Part shown: one piece after another, positions 10,731 to 20,600 of the stretch
Numbering within the stretch: position 1 is the stretch's first letter
Layout of the letters: every line of letters begins with the position of its first letter
NCBI GenBank assembly: GCA_016935815.1
Contig: JAFGQH010000057.1
Location: 1-60,034 of the forward strand
Direction: 5' to 3'
DNA length: 60,034 bases
Origin: Bacilli bacterium
Lineage (GTDB): Bacteria > Bacillota_I > Bacilli_A > Izemoplasmatales > Hujiaoplasmataceae
Translations under genes and position numbers: made by a program
Notes under the pieces: model-generated
The model's database searches: none
What the model was told of the DNA's origin: nothing
What the model saw: only the letters and a program-made list of their open reading frames with translations

Positions 10731-12019
10731 GTTTGGATTTTTCCGTAGCAATAGGTTCCGTCAAAGGATGTCAAAACGACATCTACCAGAGTTCCAATCA
10801 AGTCTTTTTCTGCTTCGATTCGAACCAAGATATAATCTCTTGTATGGCCCTGAAGATAGCCGTCTTTGACTTGTTCCGGGATGACCTGGTGTGGTCTTCC
10901 TAGTTGACTCTTGATATGTGTATCTTTTAGCTTTTCACTCATTCGAAGCAGTCGATTGACCCGTTCCTTCTTTACATCACCGGGAATTTGGTTTTTCATG
11001 CGACTCGCCACAGTCCCTTCTCTTTTCGAGAATGGAAAGACGTGAAGTTCTTGGAAATTAACCGTTTCAATCACCTTCAGCTGTTCTTGAAAATCGGCTT
11101 CTGTTTCGCTTGGGAAGCCGACGATGATGTCTGTCGTGATAGCCAAATTCGGTATTCTGTCTTTCAAGATATTGATGGTTTTGATGTATTCCTCTGAGGT
11201 ATATTTCCGGTTCATCAATTTCAAGATTCGATCACTGCCACTTTGCAATGGAATGTGCAAGTGATTGACGATCTTTTTGGAAGTGGAAATGACGTCGATC
11301 ACTTCATCGTCCAACTCTGAGATTTCGATCGAGGAGATCCGAATTCGTTTCAATCCTTCCACTGTTTCCAGATCTCTTAATAAATCTGCGAAACTATAGT
11401 TCTGCAAATCCTGACCGTAACCACCGGTATGGATTCCTGTCAAGACGATTTCAACGTGACCGGAATCTACGAGTTGTCTTGCTTCTTGGAGGACTCTGTT
11501 CTTCGCTTTGGAGCGAATTCTTCCACGACTATACGGGATGATGCAATAGAAGCAGAAATTGTTACAGCCGTCTTGGATTTTTAAGAATGCACGTTGATGA
11601 TTCTTGAAATCGCTAATGAAGAGATTGTCATACGTTTCTCTATTCTCTAAAATTTCAACTTTATTCAACGGGATTCGTTCGTTCAGATATTCATCGAGAT
11701 ATTGCAGGATGCGATCTCGGTTCTTGGTTCCAAGAACGATTTTGACACCCTCGATGGAAAGAATTTCTTCCGCTTTCATTTGAGACAAACAACCCATCAC
11801 GAGGATGATTGCATCGGGATTATGTTGAAGCGGTCTTCTGATATATTTTTTGGATTTGCGTTCTCCAGTGTTTGTGACCATGCAGGAATTGATGATATAG
11901 ACATCGCTGTAGGAATCGAAATCAACGATTTCATAACCGTTGTCTTGGAATAATTCCTGAATTGCTTCCGTCTCATAGGAATTGACTTTGCAGCCAAGTG
12001 TGTAAAAGGCGACTTTCAT
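10715..12019 (-). CDS. mtaB: tRNA (N6-threonylcarbamoyladenosine(37)-C2)-methylthiotransferase MtaB
   Basis: TLGCKVNSYETEAI; CNNFCFYCIIPYSRGRIRS radical SAM motif; C-terminal TRAM. Confidence 0.93.
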   Translation of the reverse strand: MKVAFYTLGCKVNSYETEAIQELFQDNGYEIVDFDSYSDVYIINSCMVTNTGERKSKKYIRRPLQHNPDAIILVMGCLSQMKAEEILSIEGVKIVLGTKNRDRILQYLDEYLNERIPLNKVEILENRETYDNLFISDFKNHQRAFLKIQDGCNNFCFYCIIPYSRGRIRSKAKNRVLQEARQLVDSGHVEIVLTGIHTGGYGQDLQNYSFADLLRDLETVEGLKRIRISSIEISELDDEVIDVISTSKKIVNHLHIPLQSGSDRILKLMNRKYTSEEYIKTINILKDRIPNLAITTDIIVGFPSETEADFQEQLKVIETVNFQELHVFPFSKREGTVASRMKNQIPGDVKKERVNRLLRMSEKLKDTHIKSQLGRPHQVIPEQVKDGYLQGHTRDYILVRIEAEKDLIGTLVDVVLTSFDGTYCYGKIQTKNPD

Positions 12020-12778
12020 CTAATTCCCCCAGACATGGCGAAATACCGACATCACATAGATAGCTGCGGTTTCACTTCTCAAAATGGTATTTCCTAAAGT
12101 TACGATGGTTCCTCTGGTCTGTAGAAACTGAATTTCCGAAGGTGAGAACCCACCTTCCGGACCAATCAATACCAACGTGTTCTTGGTCTTTGGCAAGTTT
12201 TCCATTGCTGCTTTCAAGGTCTGCGACTCTTCTCTTGCATAGGCAATGAAGATCGTATCATAATCCTGATATGGTAATGTTTCGATGTTGCAGATGTCAT
12301 GAATGATTGGCATTCTGTTTCGTTCGGATTGTTCTGATGCTTCTTTGACGATGGTTTCATATCTTGTCTTCTTTTTCGCAAAATCATCGATTTTCACAAT
12401 CGAATGGTTTGTAGAAAGCGGAATGATTCCTTTCGCACCGAGTTCTGTCGTCTTTTGCAAGACGAGTTCGAAAGCATCTTTCTTGATCAATGCTTGGGCA
12501 ATCGTCAGGTTCAATGTATTGTCCAAGACGATTTGTTCGTTTCCTAGGGTCAATATGACATCTTTCTTTGTGAATTCTTTGATTTTGGCTTCGTAGGTCT
12601 TACCTGAATATGAGACGACAATCAAGGCATCCCCTGGTTTCAGACGCATGACGTTTTTGATATGATGAGCATCCTGATCCGTAATGATTGCCAGGTTATT
12701 ATGGATTTGCTGGTCTTGAATAAAGTATCGTTGCATAATATCACCATTAAAATAATACCATATTTTTCCAATAAGCAC
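12020..12778 (-). CDS. rsmE: 16S rRNA (uracil(1498)-N(3))-methyltransferase RsmE
   Basis: ALIKKDAFELVLQKTTELGAKGIIPL; LIGPEGGFSPSEI; TLGNTILRSETAA. Real start probably at internal MQRYFIQD. Confidence 0.94.
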   Translation of the reverse strand: MLIGKIWYYFNGDIMQRYFIQDQQIHNNLAIITDQDAHHIKNVMRLKPGDALIVVSYSGKTYEAKIKEFTKKDVILTLGNEQIVLDNTLNLTIAQALIKKDAFELVLQKTTELGAKGIIPLSTNHSIVKIDDFAKKKTRYETIVKEASEQSERNRMPIIHDICNIETLPYQDYDTIFIAYAREESQTLKAAMENLPKTKNTLVLIGPEGGFSPSEIQFLQTRGTIVTLGNTILRSETAAIYVMSVFRHVWGN

Positions 12779-12811
12779 AGCGATTTTATACGGAACTTTT
12801 GTTGGATGAAA

Positions 12812-12840
12812 AAAAGCGTCGGTGGGATTCCGACGCTTTT
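12812..12840. terminator. Rho-independent terminator closing the jetC operon
   Basis: AAAAGCGTCGG / CCGACGCTTTT 11-bp stem with flanking A/T runs. Confidence 0.85.
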
Positions 12841-12844
12841 GGGT

Positions 12845-15800
12845 TTAGTGCATTTGTTTGATGGCTTCATACGCTCTGGCGTTGCGACCATCTCTTAGGG
12901 TAACGATTGTCGTATCCGTGAATTTGGACAGGACTTCCATCTTTTGAGGTGGGGTTGCCAGAATGATCTGAACCGGTAATTCTTGAATGAACTTCATCAT
13001 CGCCTTGATTCTCGATGTGTCCATCTTGTCGAACACCTCATCAAAGATGATCAAACCGATGGCATCATGAAGATGTCCGCCTTTGGCTTGTTCGAACAAA
13101 CGAACGAAGGATGCCAAGGTTGCGACATAGAATGGTACCTGGGTCTCCCCACCGGATTTCTCCTTGAAGACTTTCGAGTACAATACTCGGTCGCCTTGGA
13201 TGTTGGTGATGAGGATATCATAATCCATATAAGTACGATAATCGGTAAATTTGTTCACGATACCAGGAGTGTTGATATCGTCTGATGCGAGATTCACAAA
13301 CAGTTCTTCCAACTGTCTTTGATACTTCATTTCGAAATCATAGTTCAGCATCTCGGTTCCGGCTTTGATCGCTTCATCGGATAAGACCATGTCATAGTAT
13401 TCCCCGTATTCTTTGGATTTCGGGAAGATGAATTCATAGCGGTCATCTCCGAAGTGGATGTGCTGCAAGGTCTCGTTGATACGGCTGATTTCATCTTGAG
13501 CGGAAACGATATAATCCCGAAGTTTGGCGATGAAGTCTTCTTTGAACAGTTTTTCGGCAGACTCTCTTGCCTCACGAACTTTCGCTTCGTATTTGACGAG
13601 TTCGGATTTTACCAGTTTGTTGTATTCGTCCATGTATTCATGGATGTATTCCAATCCGAATTGATATGACAGGTTGTACTTGGAGACATACTTGATCTGT
13701 TTGCTCTTGAGGGAATCCTCGAGGCTATTGATCGATTCAAGCTCCATCGCAACACGATTTTGGTATTCTTCCAAGATATTGTTGATGTTGCTGGATTTCG
13801 AAATCTCGAGTTCATAGAGATCTCTTGCCTGTTTTTCGATCGTGAGATTCTCGGTAGATACTATCTCAATCTTGTTTTGTAGCTTCTTGATGGTCTTTTC
13901 ATGTTCCAAAATCGCTTCGTGGAATTTGATTTCATCGGAGTTGAGTTTTCCGTTGCGCTCATATGCCTTTTGACGGTTGACCTCATATCCTCTGATCTCC
14001 TCACGAATATTTTCGTATTCAAGTCGAAGTTCAGACAAGTCTTCTTGCTTCAGTTGGTCCTTGCGTTTCAACAAGTCTTTCTTCTTGTCTTTCCAAGCAT
14101 TTAGATCGATGAAGGATTCGAACATTTCCAGTGTACCGCTGATATCGATGGTACGGATATCACCGATTTCATCATTGATTTTTTGAATGTCATCTTGAAC
14201 TTTGGTGAAGCGCTTTTTCGTTTCTGCTGCTTTCGCACGCCATTTTTCCAATTGCTTTTCTTGCGCTTTACGACCGATGAACGGTTTCTCTTGGTTTTTG
14301 TTTAAAGAACGTACAGTATAGCTGCGATATACCATTCCGCTTTGAGTGATTGCTTGTGGATGGTTTTCGAGTTGATTTGCTTGTTCTACCATCATTAGAT
14401 TTCCACATACCATGTTGATGTAATGTCTTGCATCAACATTGTCAGAACTGATGATCGAAGCCAATGAATTCTCTCTGAAACTTTTGAAATGCTGGATCTT
14501 TTTGGTGTTGACCAAACCGATTCCATAAATATTCATGGAGTCTTTGATTTCATTGTAAACATCCAAAGCTGCATCAAAGTAACGCGGTTCAACGATTAGG
14601 TTGAAGCGTTGGAAGCCTAGATAATCTTCAATAGTGTCTTGCCACTCTGGATCGCTGATTTCCAATAATTCACAAAGGATATGAACATTGATATCGACGT
14701 CGTAGCGATTCTTAACGCCTTGAATGATGCTGGATTGAAGACGTTTGATCATCGGATTATAACGAAGATTGTGGTTTTCCAAATCCTTCAGCGTTACCAG
14801 AATCTCATTGATTTCAGTGATAAGGTCGTTCTTGATGTGGGTTTGTTTTCCAAGCTCTTCTTTGTTTTCATCGAGTATGGTTTCCAAGTCTTTTCCGACT
14901 TGTTTTAGCTTGAGTTTGTTTTCGTCGAAATTGGTTTCATCGATCTTCGACCATTCGATCTTCGCTAATTCACGATAAACCGGCCGTTTGTAATCGTTTT
15001 TGAGTTCTTCTACGATTGTCTTTGTCTTGCGAAGGCGTTTCAATGCATACTGACGAATTTCAGTTCCATCATTGATTTTCTTCTCGAGGTCGGAGAGTTC
15101 TTTTTCGTAGATTCTGGCCATCTTGAAGGTATCGTTGGAGGACATCATGGAATAGATTTCTTTGCTGCGCTCATCCAAGATCGACAACTGGGTATTGATA
15201 TCTTCAATCAGTTTTTTGTTTTGTTCTTTTTCGATAGCGACTCTTTCCTGTTTGACATTGAGTTTGTCGATGTCTTTCTTCAGGGTTTCAATCTCCAGCA
15301 TTTTCATGAAGAATTCGTAGAATGCCTTTTGGTCTTGATTGTTTTGGATATCTTCATAAATCAATTTGATATCGTTGAGATCCTGGACTTTCTTGCGAAT
15401 CACTTTCAGGGTTGCTTCCAAATCACGATAGGCATTGATCGATTCTTTGATGGATTCGACGTCTAAGATTTTTTCTTCCAACAAATAACGATAGATGAAA
15501 TCTTTGACATCGGGAATCGGTTTGAATGCTAAGGCTTTTGGAATCAAGGAGAAATAAGTTTCGTTGATGGATCCAAACAGAGATCGGAATGCGAGTTTTG
15601 CTTCTCTTCTTGTCAGATACACCTTTGTCGCTTGTTTGGTTTTCTTGAATCCGGATGTGGTTAATATCTTGCCTTCTTCATCCACGAAGAAACTATCTTT
15701 CATCTGACCAGAAAAATGATAGAAGATCACCTTTGGAGGTAGGATTTCACCGAATACATCGATGACTGTTCCGACGGTAAAGTATTCATCCTTGCTTTCA

Positions 15801-16090
15801 TCGTAGAATTCCAAGCTGACATGCCCTGTGGTATCGGAATCTCTCAAGTATTCTTGATTGTCGATACCGAGTTTACATTTGACATAACCACGCAGATCAC
15901 GCTTGCTCTTTTCATTGGCAGCCAAGTTGAAGATTTGATCTCCGGCTGTAATCACAAAGGCCACGGCGTCGATGATTGTGGATTTACCGGTTGCATTTTG
16001 TCCGGTTACCAACATGTTGTTTTTTACATGAATTGTCTCATTGGCAAAGAAATGCCAATTGATAAGACGTATTTTAGTCAGTTTCTTCAT
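12845..16090 (-). CDS. Wadjet/MksB-type SMC ATPase, JetC-like
   Basis: Walker A GQNATGKST, signature KSGGETQVPFYVA, Walker B IGLIIFDEVFDKMD; long coiled coils between; start trimmed to ATG at 16090 (MKKLTKIRLINWHFF). Confidence 0.88.
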   Translation of the reverse strand: MKKLTKIRLINWHFFANETIHVKNNMLVTGQNATGKSTIIDAVAFVITAGDQIFNLAANEKSKRDLRGYVKCKLGIDNQEYLRDSDTTGHVSLEFYDESKDEYFTVGTVIDVFGEILPPKVIFYHFSGQMKDSFFVDEEGKILTTSGFKKTKQATKVYLTRREAKLAFRSLFGSINETYFSLIPKALAFKPIPDVKDFIYRYLLEEKILDVESIKESINAYRDLEATLKVIRKKVQDLNDIKLIYEDIQNNQDQKAFYEFFMKMLEIETLKKDIDKLNVKQERVAIEKEQNKKLIEDINTQLSILDERSKEIYSMMSSNDTFKMARIYEKELSDLEKKINDGTEIRQYALKRLRKTKTIVEELKNDYKRPVYRELAKIEWSKIDETNFDENKLKLKQVGKDLETILDENKEELGKQTHIKNDLITEINEILVTLKDLENHNLRYNPMIKRLQSSIIQGVKNRYDVDINVHILCELLEISDPEWQDTIEDYLGFQRFNLIVEPRYFDAALDVYNEIKDSMNIYGIGLVNTKKIQHFKSFRENSLASIISSDNVDARHYINMVCGNLMMVEQANQLENHPQAITQSGMVYRSYTVRSLNKNQEKPFIGRKAQEKQLEKWRAKAAETKKRFTKVQDDIQKINDEIGDIRTIDISGTLEMFESFIDLNAWKDKKKDLLKRKDQLKQEDLSELRLEYENIREEIRGYEVNRQKAYERNGKLNSDEIKFHEAILEHEKTIKKLQNKIEIVSTENLTIEKQARDLYELEISKSSNINNILEEYQNRVAMELESINSLEDSLKSKQIKYVSKYNLSYQFGLEYIHEYMDEYNKLVKSELVKYEAKVREARESAEKLFKEDFIAKLRDYIVSAQDEISRINETLQHIHFGDDRYEFIFPKSKEYGEYYDMVLSDEAIKAGTEMLNYDFEMKYQRQLEELFVNLASDDINTPGIVNKFTDYRTYMDYDILITNIQGDRVLYSKVFKEKSGGETQVPFYVATLASFVRLFEQAKGGHLHDAIGLIIFDEVFDKMDTSRIKAMMKFIQELPVQIILATPPQKMEVLSKFTDTTIVTLRDGRNARAYEAIKQMH

Positions 16091-16679
16091 CGGTTTCACC
16101 TCCTGGTTTGACTTCGATTCTAGAAATGAGATCATAAACATCGTTGATGGCTGTGGTATTGATTGCCATCAATATCGTTGGGAAAATGATGATGGATGAC
16201 CCGGATTTTGTGATATCGCCTACTGGTTCGATGATATTGAACTTTTTATACAGGCGAAGGATCGTCACAAGATCGGTTTTGTTGATTTTCTTCTTGAGTT
16301 CCAAAGAATCGTAGTATTGATGCAATTCATCGATTCGGACAACAATGTTGTCGTTGACGGATGTATCGGCTAGATGTTGATGGTAAAGAATTCTCAAGAT
16401 GAGCAAAATGATGGTTTCATCCTTTTTCAATTTCATCAGATTCGAATTCTCTTTATGCGTCAGCTGGACGGCTCCGTTCTCACGATCCAAGAGAATCTCG
16501 TAATCGATGATTTCGAAGTATTCGTCGAAGTATTTTTTGTGACTCAACAGGAAATAGTACATCTCCTTGTTGTCTTTTTTGTCTCTAGCCAAGAATCCTG
16601 TTGACAGCAATCGCAAACAAGTTCTTGAAAAGAGATTTTTTTGGCTGCTGTTCAGCTCTTCAAAGTTTTCTAGTATCAT
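16074..16679 (-). CDS. Wadjet/MksE-type subunit, JetB-like (DUF4194-like)
   Basis: 201 aa; position between JetA-like and JetC-like genes with overlapping ORFs; winged-helix-like LDRENGAVQLTHKENSNLMKLKKDETIILLILRILY. Confidence 0.75.
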   Translation of the reverse strand: MILENFEELNSSQKNLFSRTCLRLLSTGFLARDKKDNKEMYYFLLSHKKYFDEYFEIIDYEILLDRENGAVQLTHKENSNLMKLKKDETIILLILRILYHQHLADTSVNDNIVVRIDELHQYYDSLELKKKINKTDLVTILRLYKKFNIIEPVGDITKSGSSIIIFPTILMAINTTAINDVYDLISRIEVKPGGETDEETD

Positions 16680-18082
16680 GCGTCATACCCCCTAATAATC
16701 TCAAAGTCAGCCAGTTTGAATTTTGTATGTTCGATGTGCGATGTGAGTGGCTGAATATAATAGTCTAATTCATCTCCTGCGTATACCAGGATGTATAGCA
16801 ATCGTAAGACCGCTTCATCCGACATATCATCACGGATGATTTCGGATGCCTTGATCTGTTTGTTCTGTTCAAAGAATTTGAGCAGATATCCATAGATGAC
16901 ATCCTCACTGTAGTTGCGTTCGAATTCTTTGTAGAATTCTTCTTGAAGCCTTATTCCTGGTCCTCCGTTGTTTTCTGCCAAGTATTGAGTATCCACACGT
17001 TTGTAGAAACCTCTTGGTGTGAACAAGGAATTGTTTCCGATTTGTGAGTAATTTGCGAATTGGAACAATGGTTCCAAATTCGTCATCGCCCGTTTCGTCT
17101 TGTGGCTTTTGACTTCGGTTGCCGTATAGCGTAGAATCTTCGATAGTTTCGAAATGACGTTTTCATCATCGGATAACAAGAATTTGATTTTGGCAATGGT
17201 CGAATTGACATAGACCTTGTTTTTTTGGTCGATTTGCTCGATGATGTAATTGATCGAATTGTAGATATCGATCATGTCATCGATTCGTTTGTTCGCTCGA
17301 ACAAGTGCCAATTGATAGTTGTTGTGTGTCTTGACTAAGAATTCTTTGGCAATGACATCCATGATATCCGGATCCTGTTGATAGCTTTCCAACGTCTTGA
17401 TGATCTCCAAACGATACTTGTTGATATTGTCGCTTGTCTTGAGTCTTCGATAGGCTTGGTCCACTAACTCGATTTTGTAATTGACCAATAGATTGATCAA
17501 ATCCTTGATTTCGGAATTGTCTACTATCGTACGAATGTAGTATTTCATTCTGGAATCCAACTTGCGGATTTCCCTGACAAATGCAGAAGTATTCTTGTAA
17601 ACCTGATCCAACACCATTCCGTATTCGCCATGATCACTCGTCAGCAATGAATAAACGGTATAAATATATCCTCTAAATTCATGACCTTCAGCTTCTTCTC
17701 CATAGATGGAATCGTTGGCGATGTCTCGCAAGGCTTCAATGATCGTGATAGCATAATCTCGAAAATTGATGATCTCGTCATAATCGTTGTTGACATCGAC
17801 ATCGATCCATTCGGATTCTTCAAATCGCCTTAGAACATAATTTGCCAAGTCCCGGTAGGTGACTTCTTCTTGTTCTTCGTCATCCGACTCGAATCGATCT
17901 GATAGTGGGTGAGCTTCCAGATAATCCATTATGACTTGTTTTGCCAGTGTCTTATCCAAACCTAGTATGGATCCTTGTTCATAGGCTTTGTAGACCTCCA
18001 TCAAACAAGCAATATAAAGTTTTTGGTTTTTGCCGGATAACAGTCCGAAGAACTGTTTCGGTATGATATTGTACATATCCAT
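16676..18082 (-). CDS. Wadjet/MksF-type kleisin-like subunit, JetA family
   Basis: NIIPKQFFGLLSGKNQKLYIACLMEVYKAY N-terminus as in JetA-family proteins; start taken as ATG 18082 with AGGAAG RBS (ORF-track start is GTG at 18091). Confidence 0.75.
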   Translation of the reverse strand: MDMYNIIPKQFFGLLSGKNQKLYIACLMEVYKAYEQGSILGLDKTLAKQVIMDYLEAHPLSDRFESDDEEQEEVTYRDLANYVLRRFEESEWIDVDVNNDYDEIINFRDYAITIIEALRDIANDSIYGEEAEGHEFRGYIYTVYSLLTSDHGEYGMVLDQVYKNTSAFVREIRKLDSRMKYYIRTIVDNSEIKDLINLLVNYKIELVDQAYRRLKTSDNINKYRLEIIKTLESYQQDPDIMDVIAKEFLVKTHNNYQLALVRANKRIDDMIDIYNSINYIIEQIDQKNKVYVNSTIAKIKFLLSDDENVISKLSKILRYTATEVKSHKTKRAMTNLEPLFQFANYSQIGNNSLFTPRGFYKRVDTQYLAENNGGPGIRLQEEFYKEFERNYSEDVIYGYLLKFFEQNKQIKASEIIRDDMSDEAVLRLLYILVYAGDELDYYIQPLTSHIEHTKFKLADFEIIRGYDA

Positions 18083-18094
18083 AATCTTCACTTC

Positions 18095-18445
18095 CTAATT
18101 CTCTCTGTTATAAACAAAATTGCCGCCGACCAGACTTGATAAGGTGTTTTCAATCATTACCCAATCCTTCCGGAACAGCTGCAATTCTTTTTTCCCAAGT
18201 GGAGTGATTTGATAATAACGTCGCTTCATGCCTTTTTTGTTCTTGCCGGTATACGATTTGATTTTATCTTCCGCCAGCAAGCGTTTCAGAGCGGTATAGA
18301 GGGTCGCTTCCGTCAATTGAATGTTTTGCTTGCTGACGGCTTCGATGATTTTGGTCATTTCATAACCATAACTATCGAACTTCGCCAGTATGGACAAGAT
18401 GATGTAGTTTGTAAATCCTCTGACATATTCGCCTGAATTCGTCAT
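18095..18445 (-). CDS. PadR family transcriptional regulator
   Basis: LSILAKFDSYGYEMTKIIEAVSKQNIQLTEATLYTALKRLLAEDKIKSYTG....RRYYQITPLGKKEL winged-helix PadR pattern. Confidence 0.9.
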   Translation of the reverse strand: MTNSGEYVRGFTNYIILSILAKFDSYGYEMTKIIEAVSKQNIQLTEATLYTALKRLLAEDKIKSYTGKNKKGMKRRYYQITPLGKKELQLFRKDWVMIENTLSSLVGGNFVYNREN

Positions 18446-18469
18446 TATCTCACCTCCTTATATAACGTG

Positions 18470-18533
18470 GTTATGCATATCGTTTTTATACATAACGTGT
18501 TTATATTATACCGCATATTCATTCCTTTGTAAA
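18470..18533 (-). promoter_or_regulatory. Sigma-A promoter and candidate PadR operator of the padR-jetABC operon
   Basis: Minus strand TTTACA (18528-18533), 17 nt, TATAAT (18505-18510); inverted repeat GTTATGCATA (18470-18479) / TATACATAAC (18487-18496). Confidence 0.75.
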
Positions 18534-18549
18534 GAGGCCAAATAAAAAA

Positions 18550-18568
18550 ATAGGAAATCCATTCCTAT
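18550..18568 (-). terminator. Rho-independent terminator
   Basis: ATAGGAA-atcca-TTCCTAT stem with minus-strand T-run; downstream of 18649-19572. Confidence 0.7.
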
Positions 18569-18648
18569 CTTTTCATTTCACTTATATTGTCTGTTTAATC
18601 GAGTTCGATAATATTATCCTTTTTGTGCTTAAAAAAGTGGAAAATTGT

Positions 18649-19572
18649 TTACAAAATAAATAAAGTTGTCTCAATTATTTTTGCTTCAGAAATATAGAAT
18701 TGCGAATTGATTGACTCTTGTAGCCAGAACATATGGAAAAACGTTGGAAGAGTTACAAAAGTCACAACAATTACATCTCTAGCCACTATAGTACCTAGAA
18801 TCCACATAATGGAATTTGGTTTGTTTTTGAATATGATCATAATCAACAAAAGAATGAATATCAGATTTAAAAAGGAATTAGCGATCACATTCAGAATTAA
18901 TGTGAATTGAACCAGTTGAGTGGTAGGCTCATCTACGGTGTATTCATGAAGAATCTGTTGATACGGATAAGCGATATAGATATTAACGATATACATTGCC
19001 AAAACCGCAAAGAGTGTCAGTAGAACGACAACATACCAATGTTTGTTCACTGGTTTTCTTATTTTTACTACCGGTTGACCAACCTGTTCAAGCGATTGAA
19101 TCTCTTCTTTCAATGGGGATCGATGATATTGGACGAGGAAGTAGATAAAGTAACTCGTAGTGAGTAGAGTCAACACTACAGATAAGAGAAACGGATATGA
19201 CATTAAGAACGTTTGATCATTAAATGCCAGTAGAATCCAGGCAGCAAAACCCACTATGAATACAAGCAAATAAGTGATAATGATAGCCCATGATTTGGCG
19301 ATTGAAAACCGTTTGGAGAATCTCTTCTGATACTCCAATTCATACAAAACAATGGCTGTTAGGAAAAGTACAAAAGTCATTCCAATTAAAAAGCCAAACG
19401 CAATAAAATAAAGCAATACGATGGAATGATCCATAAAAGGATTTTGATGAATAACGGAACCAACGGATAGTAGAGCTGTTACTACGGATAAGAAAATGGA
19501 AACTGCAATCAATATCACGACTACAAGTAATAATCTTGACTTTTTACCTTTTACTTCCATGCCAACCTCCAA
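18649..19572 (-). CDS. hypothetical polytopic membrane protein
   Basis: 307 aa with about 8 hydrophobic segments; no recognised family. Confidence 0.65.
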   Translation of the reverse strand: MEVGMEVKGKKSRLLLVVVILIAVSIFLSVVTALLSVGSVIHQNPFMDHSIVLLYFIAFGFLIGMTFVLFLTAIVLYELEYQKRFSKRFSIAKSWAIIITYLLVFIVGFAAWILLAFNDQTFLMSYPFLLSVVLTLLTTSYFIYFLVQYHRSPLKEEIQSLEQVGQPVVKIRKPVNKHWYVVVLLTLFAVLAMYIVNIYIAYPYQQILHEYTVDEPTTQLVQFTLILNVIANSFLNLIFILLLIMIIFKNKPNSIMWILGTIVARDVIVVTFVTLPTFFHMFWLQESINSQFYISEAKIIETTLFIL

Positions 19573-19652
19573 AAATCACGATACACTTTCTATCATATTA
19601 CTATAGAATATTAACATATACAAGTCCATTTTCATTTTTAGAAATTCAATTT

Positions 19653-20537
19653 CTACAAATCGAAACTTATTTGCTGAGGGATTTTTACAAATGCTTTGTT
19701 GATGTTGTTGATTTTTGTTCTGATCCCAATTTCCATACATCGTTTATCAAGATGATCATATAGTTTCTTGGCATTTGGCACAGGACATTGATAATTTGAT
19801 CCGAATTGCTTGATGTACTTCTGTTTGATACCTGGAAAGTGTTCATCGAGTTTCTGATAGAAATAGTCTCTCTGTCTATCTCTACAAGTCATTCCAAACC
19901 AAGGAAAGATGTGCTCCACATGATATTGCTTGGACAAATCAATCAATGCATCTAGATTCTCGATCGTATCATTGATGAAAGGCAGAATCGGCATAAGTGT
20001 GATTCCCGCATGGATTCCTGCTTCATGCAAAGCTTTGAGCGCTTCAAATCGTTCGATTGTAGTACTGGACCTCGGTTCGATGATTTTTTGTAAATTTGGA
20101 TCTGCGGTTGTGATGGTGATGTTGACGATGACCGAATGGTGTTTGTTGATTTCCTTGAGAAGATCGATATCTCGCATGATAAGATGACTTTTTGTGATAA
20201 TGGATGTTCCAAAGCCGTATTTTAGAAACAGCTTCAAAGCTCCTCTGGTCAATTCCAGTTTTTTCTCCAAAGGGTTATATGGATCGGACATCGAGCCCAT
20301 GGCCACAATCCCTTTTTTGCGTTTTTTCATGAGTTCCTCTTCCAGGATTTTGAGGGCGTCTTTTTTCGGTCTCACTTGGTCGAAATTATCGATGCCGTAA
20401 CAAAGGCTTCTGGAATCGCAGTATATACATCCATGCGAACAACCACGATACAAATTCATATTGTAATCGTGGTAGATCCAGCCATCATAACTTGGTTTGT
20501 TCTTCTGCAAAATGGTTTTTGCGATGATTTCTTCCAT
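19653..20537 (-). CDS. SPL-family (spore photoproduct lyase-like) radical SAM protein
   Basis: NLYRGCSHGCIYCDSRS CxxxCxxC motif; GSMSDPYNPLEK; TKSHLIMRDIDLL. Confidence 0.88.
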   Translation of the reverse strand: MEEIIAKTILQKNKPSYDGWIYHDYNMNLYRGCSHGCIYCDSRSLCYGIDNFDQVRPKKDALKILEEELMKKRKKGIVAMGSMSDPYNPLEKKLELTRGALKLFLKYGFGTSIITKSHLIMRDIDLLKEINKHHSVIVNITITTADPNLQKIIEPRSSTTIERFEALKALHEAGIHAGITLMPILPFINDTIENLDALIDLSKQYHVEHIFPWFGMTCRDRQRDYFYQKLDEHFPGIKQKYIKQFGSNYQCPVPNAKKLYDHLDKRCMEIGIRTKINNINKAFVKIPQQISFDL

Positions 20538-20576
20538 ACTTATATTATACCAAATTCATTGAATGAAAACAGTAAA

Positions 20577-20600
20577 AAAAGCCAATTCGAATTGGCTTTT
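20577..20600 (-). terminator. Rho-independent terminator after dnaJ
   Basis: AAAAGCCAATTCGAATTGGCTTTT palindromic stem plus T-run on minus. Confidence 0.8.

Noticed and set aside
16091-16141. N-terminal extension of JetC
   Set aside because: ATG at 16090 begins the conserved SMC N-terminus (MKKLTKIRLINWHFF)
18649-19572. Possible fourth (JetD-like) component next to the jet operon
   Set aside because: The protein is hydrophobic throughout, separated from padR by a terminator and a new promoter; not a Toprim nuclease
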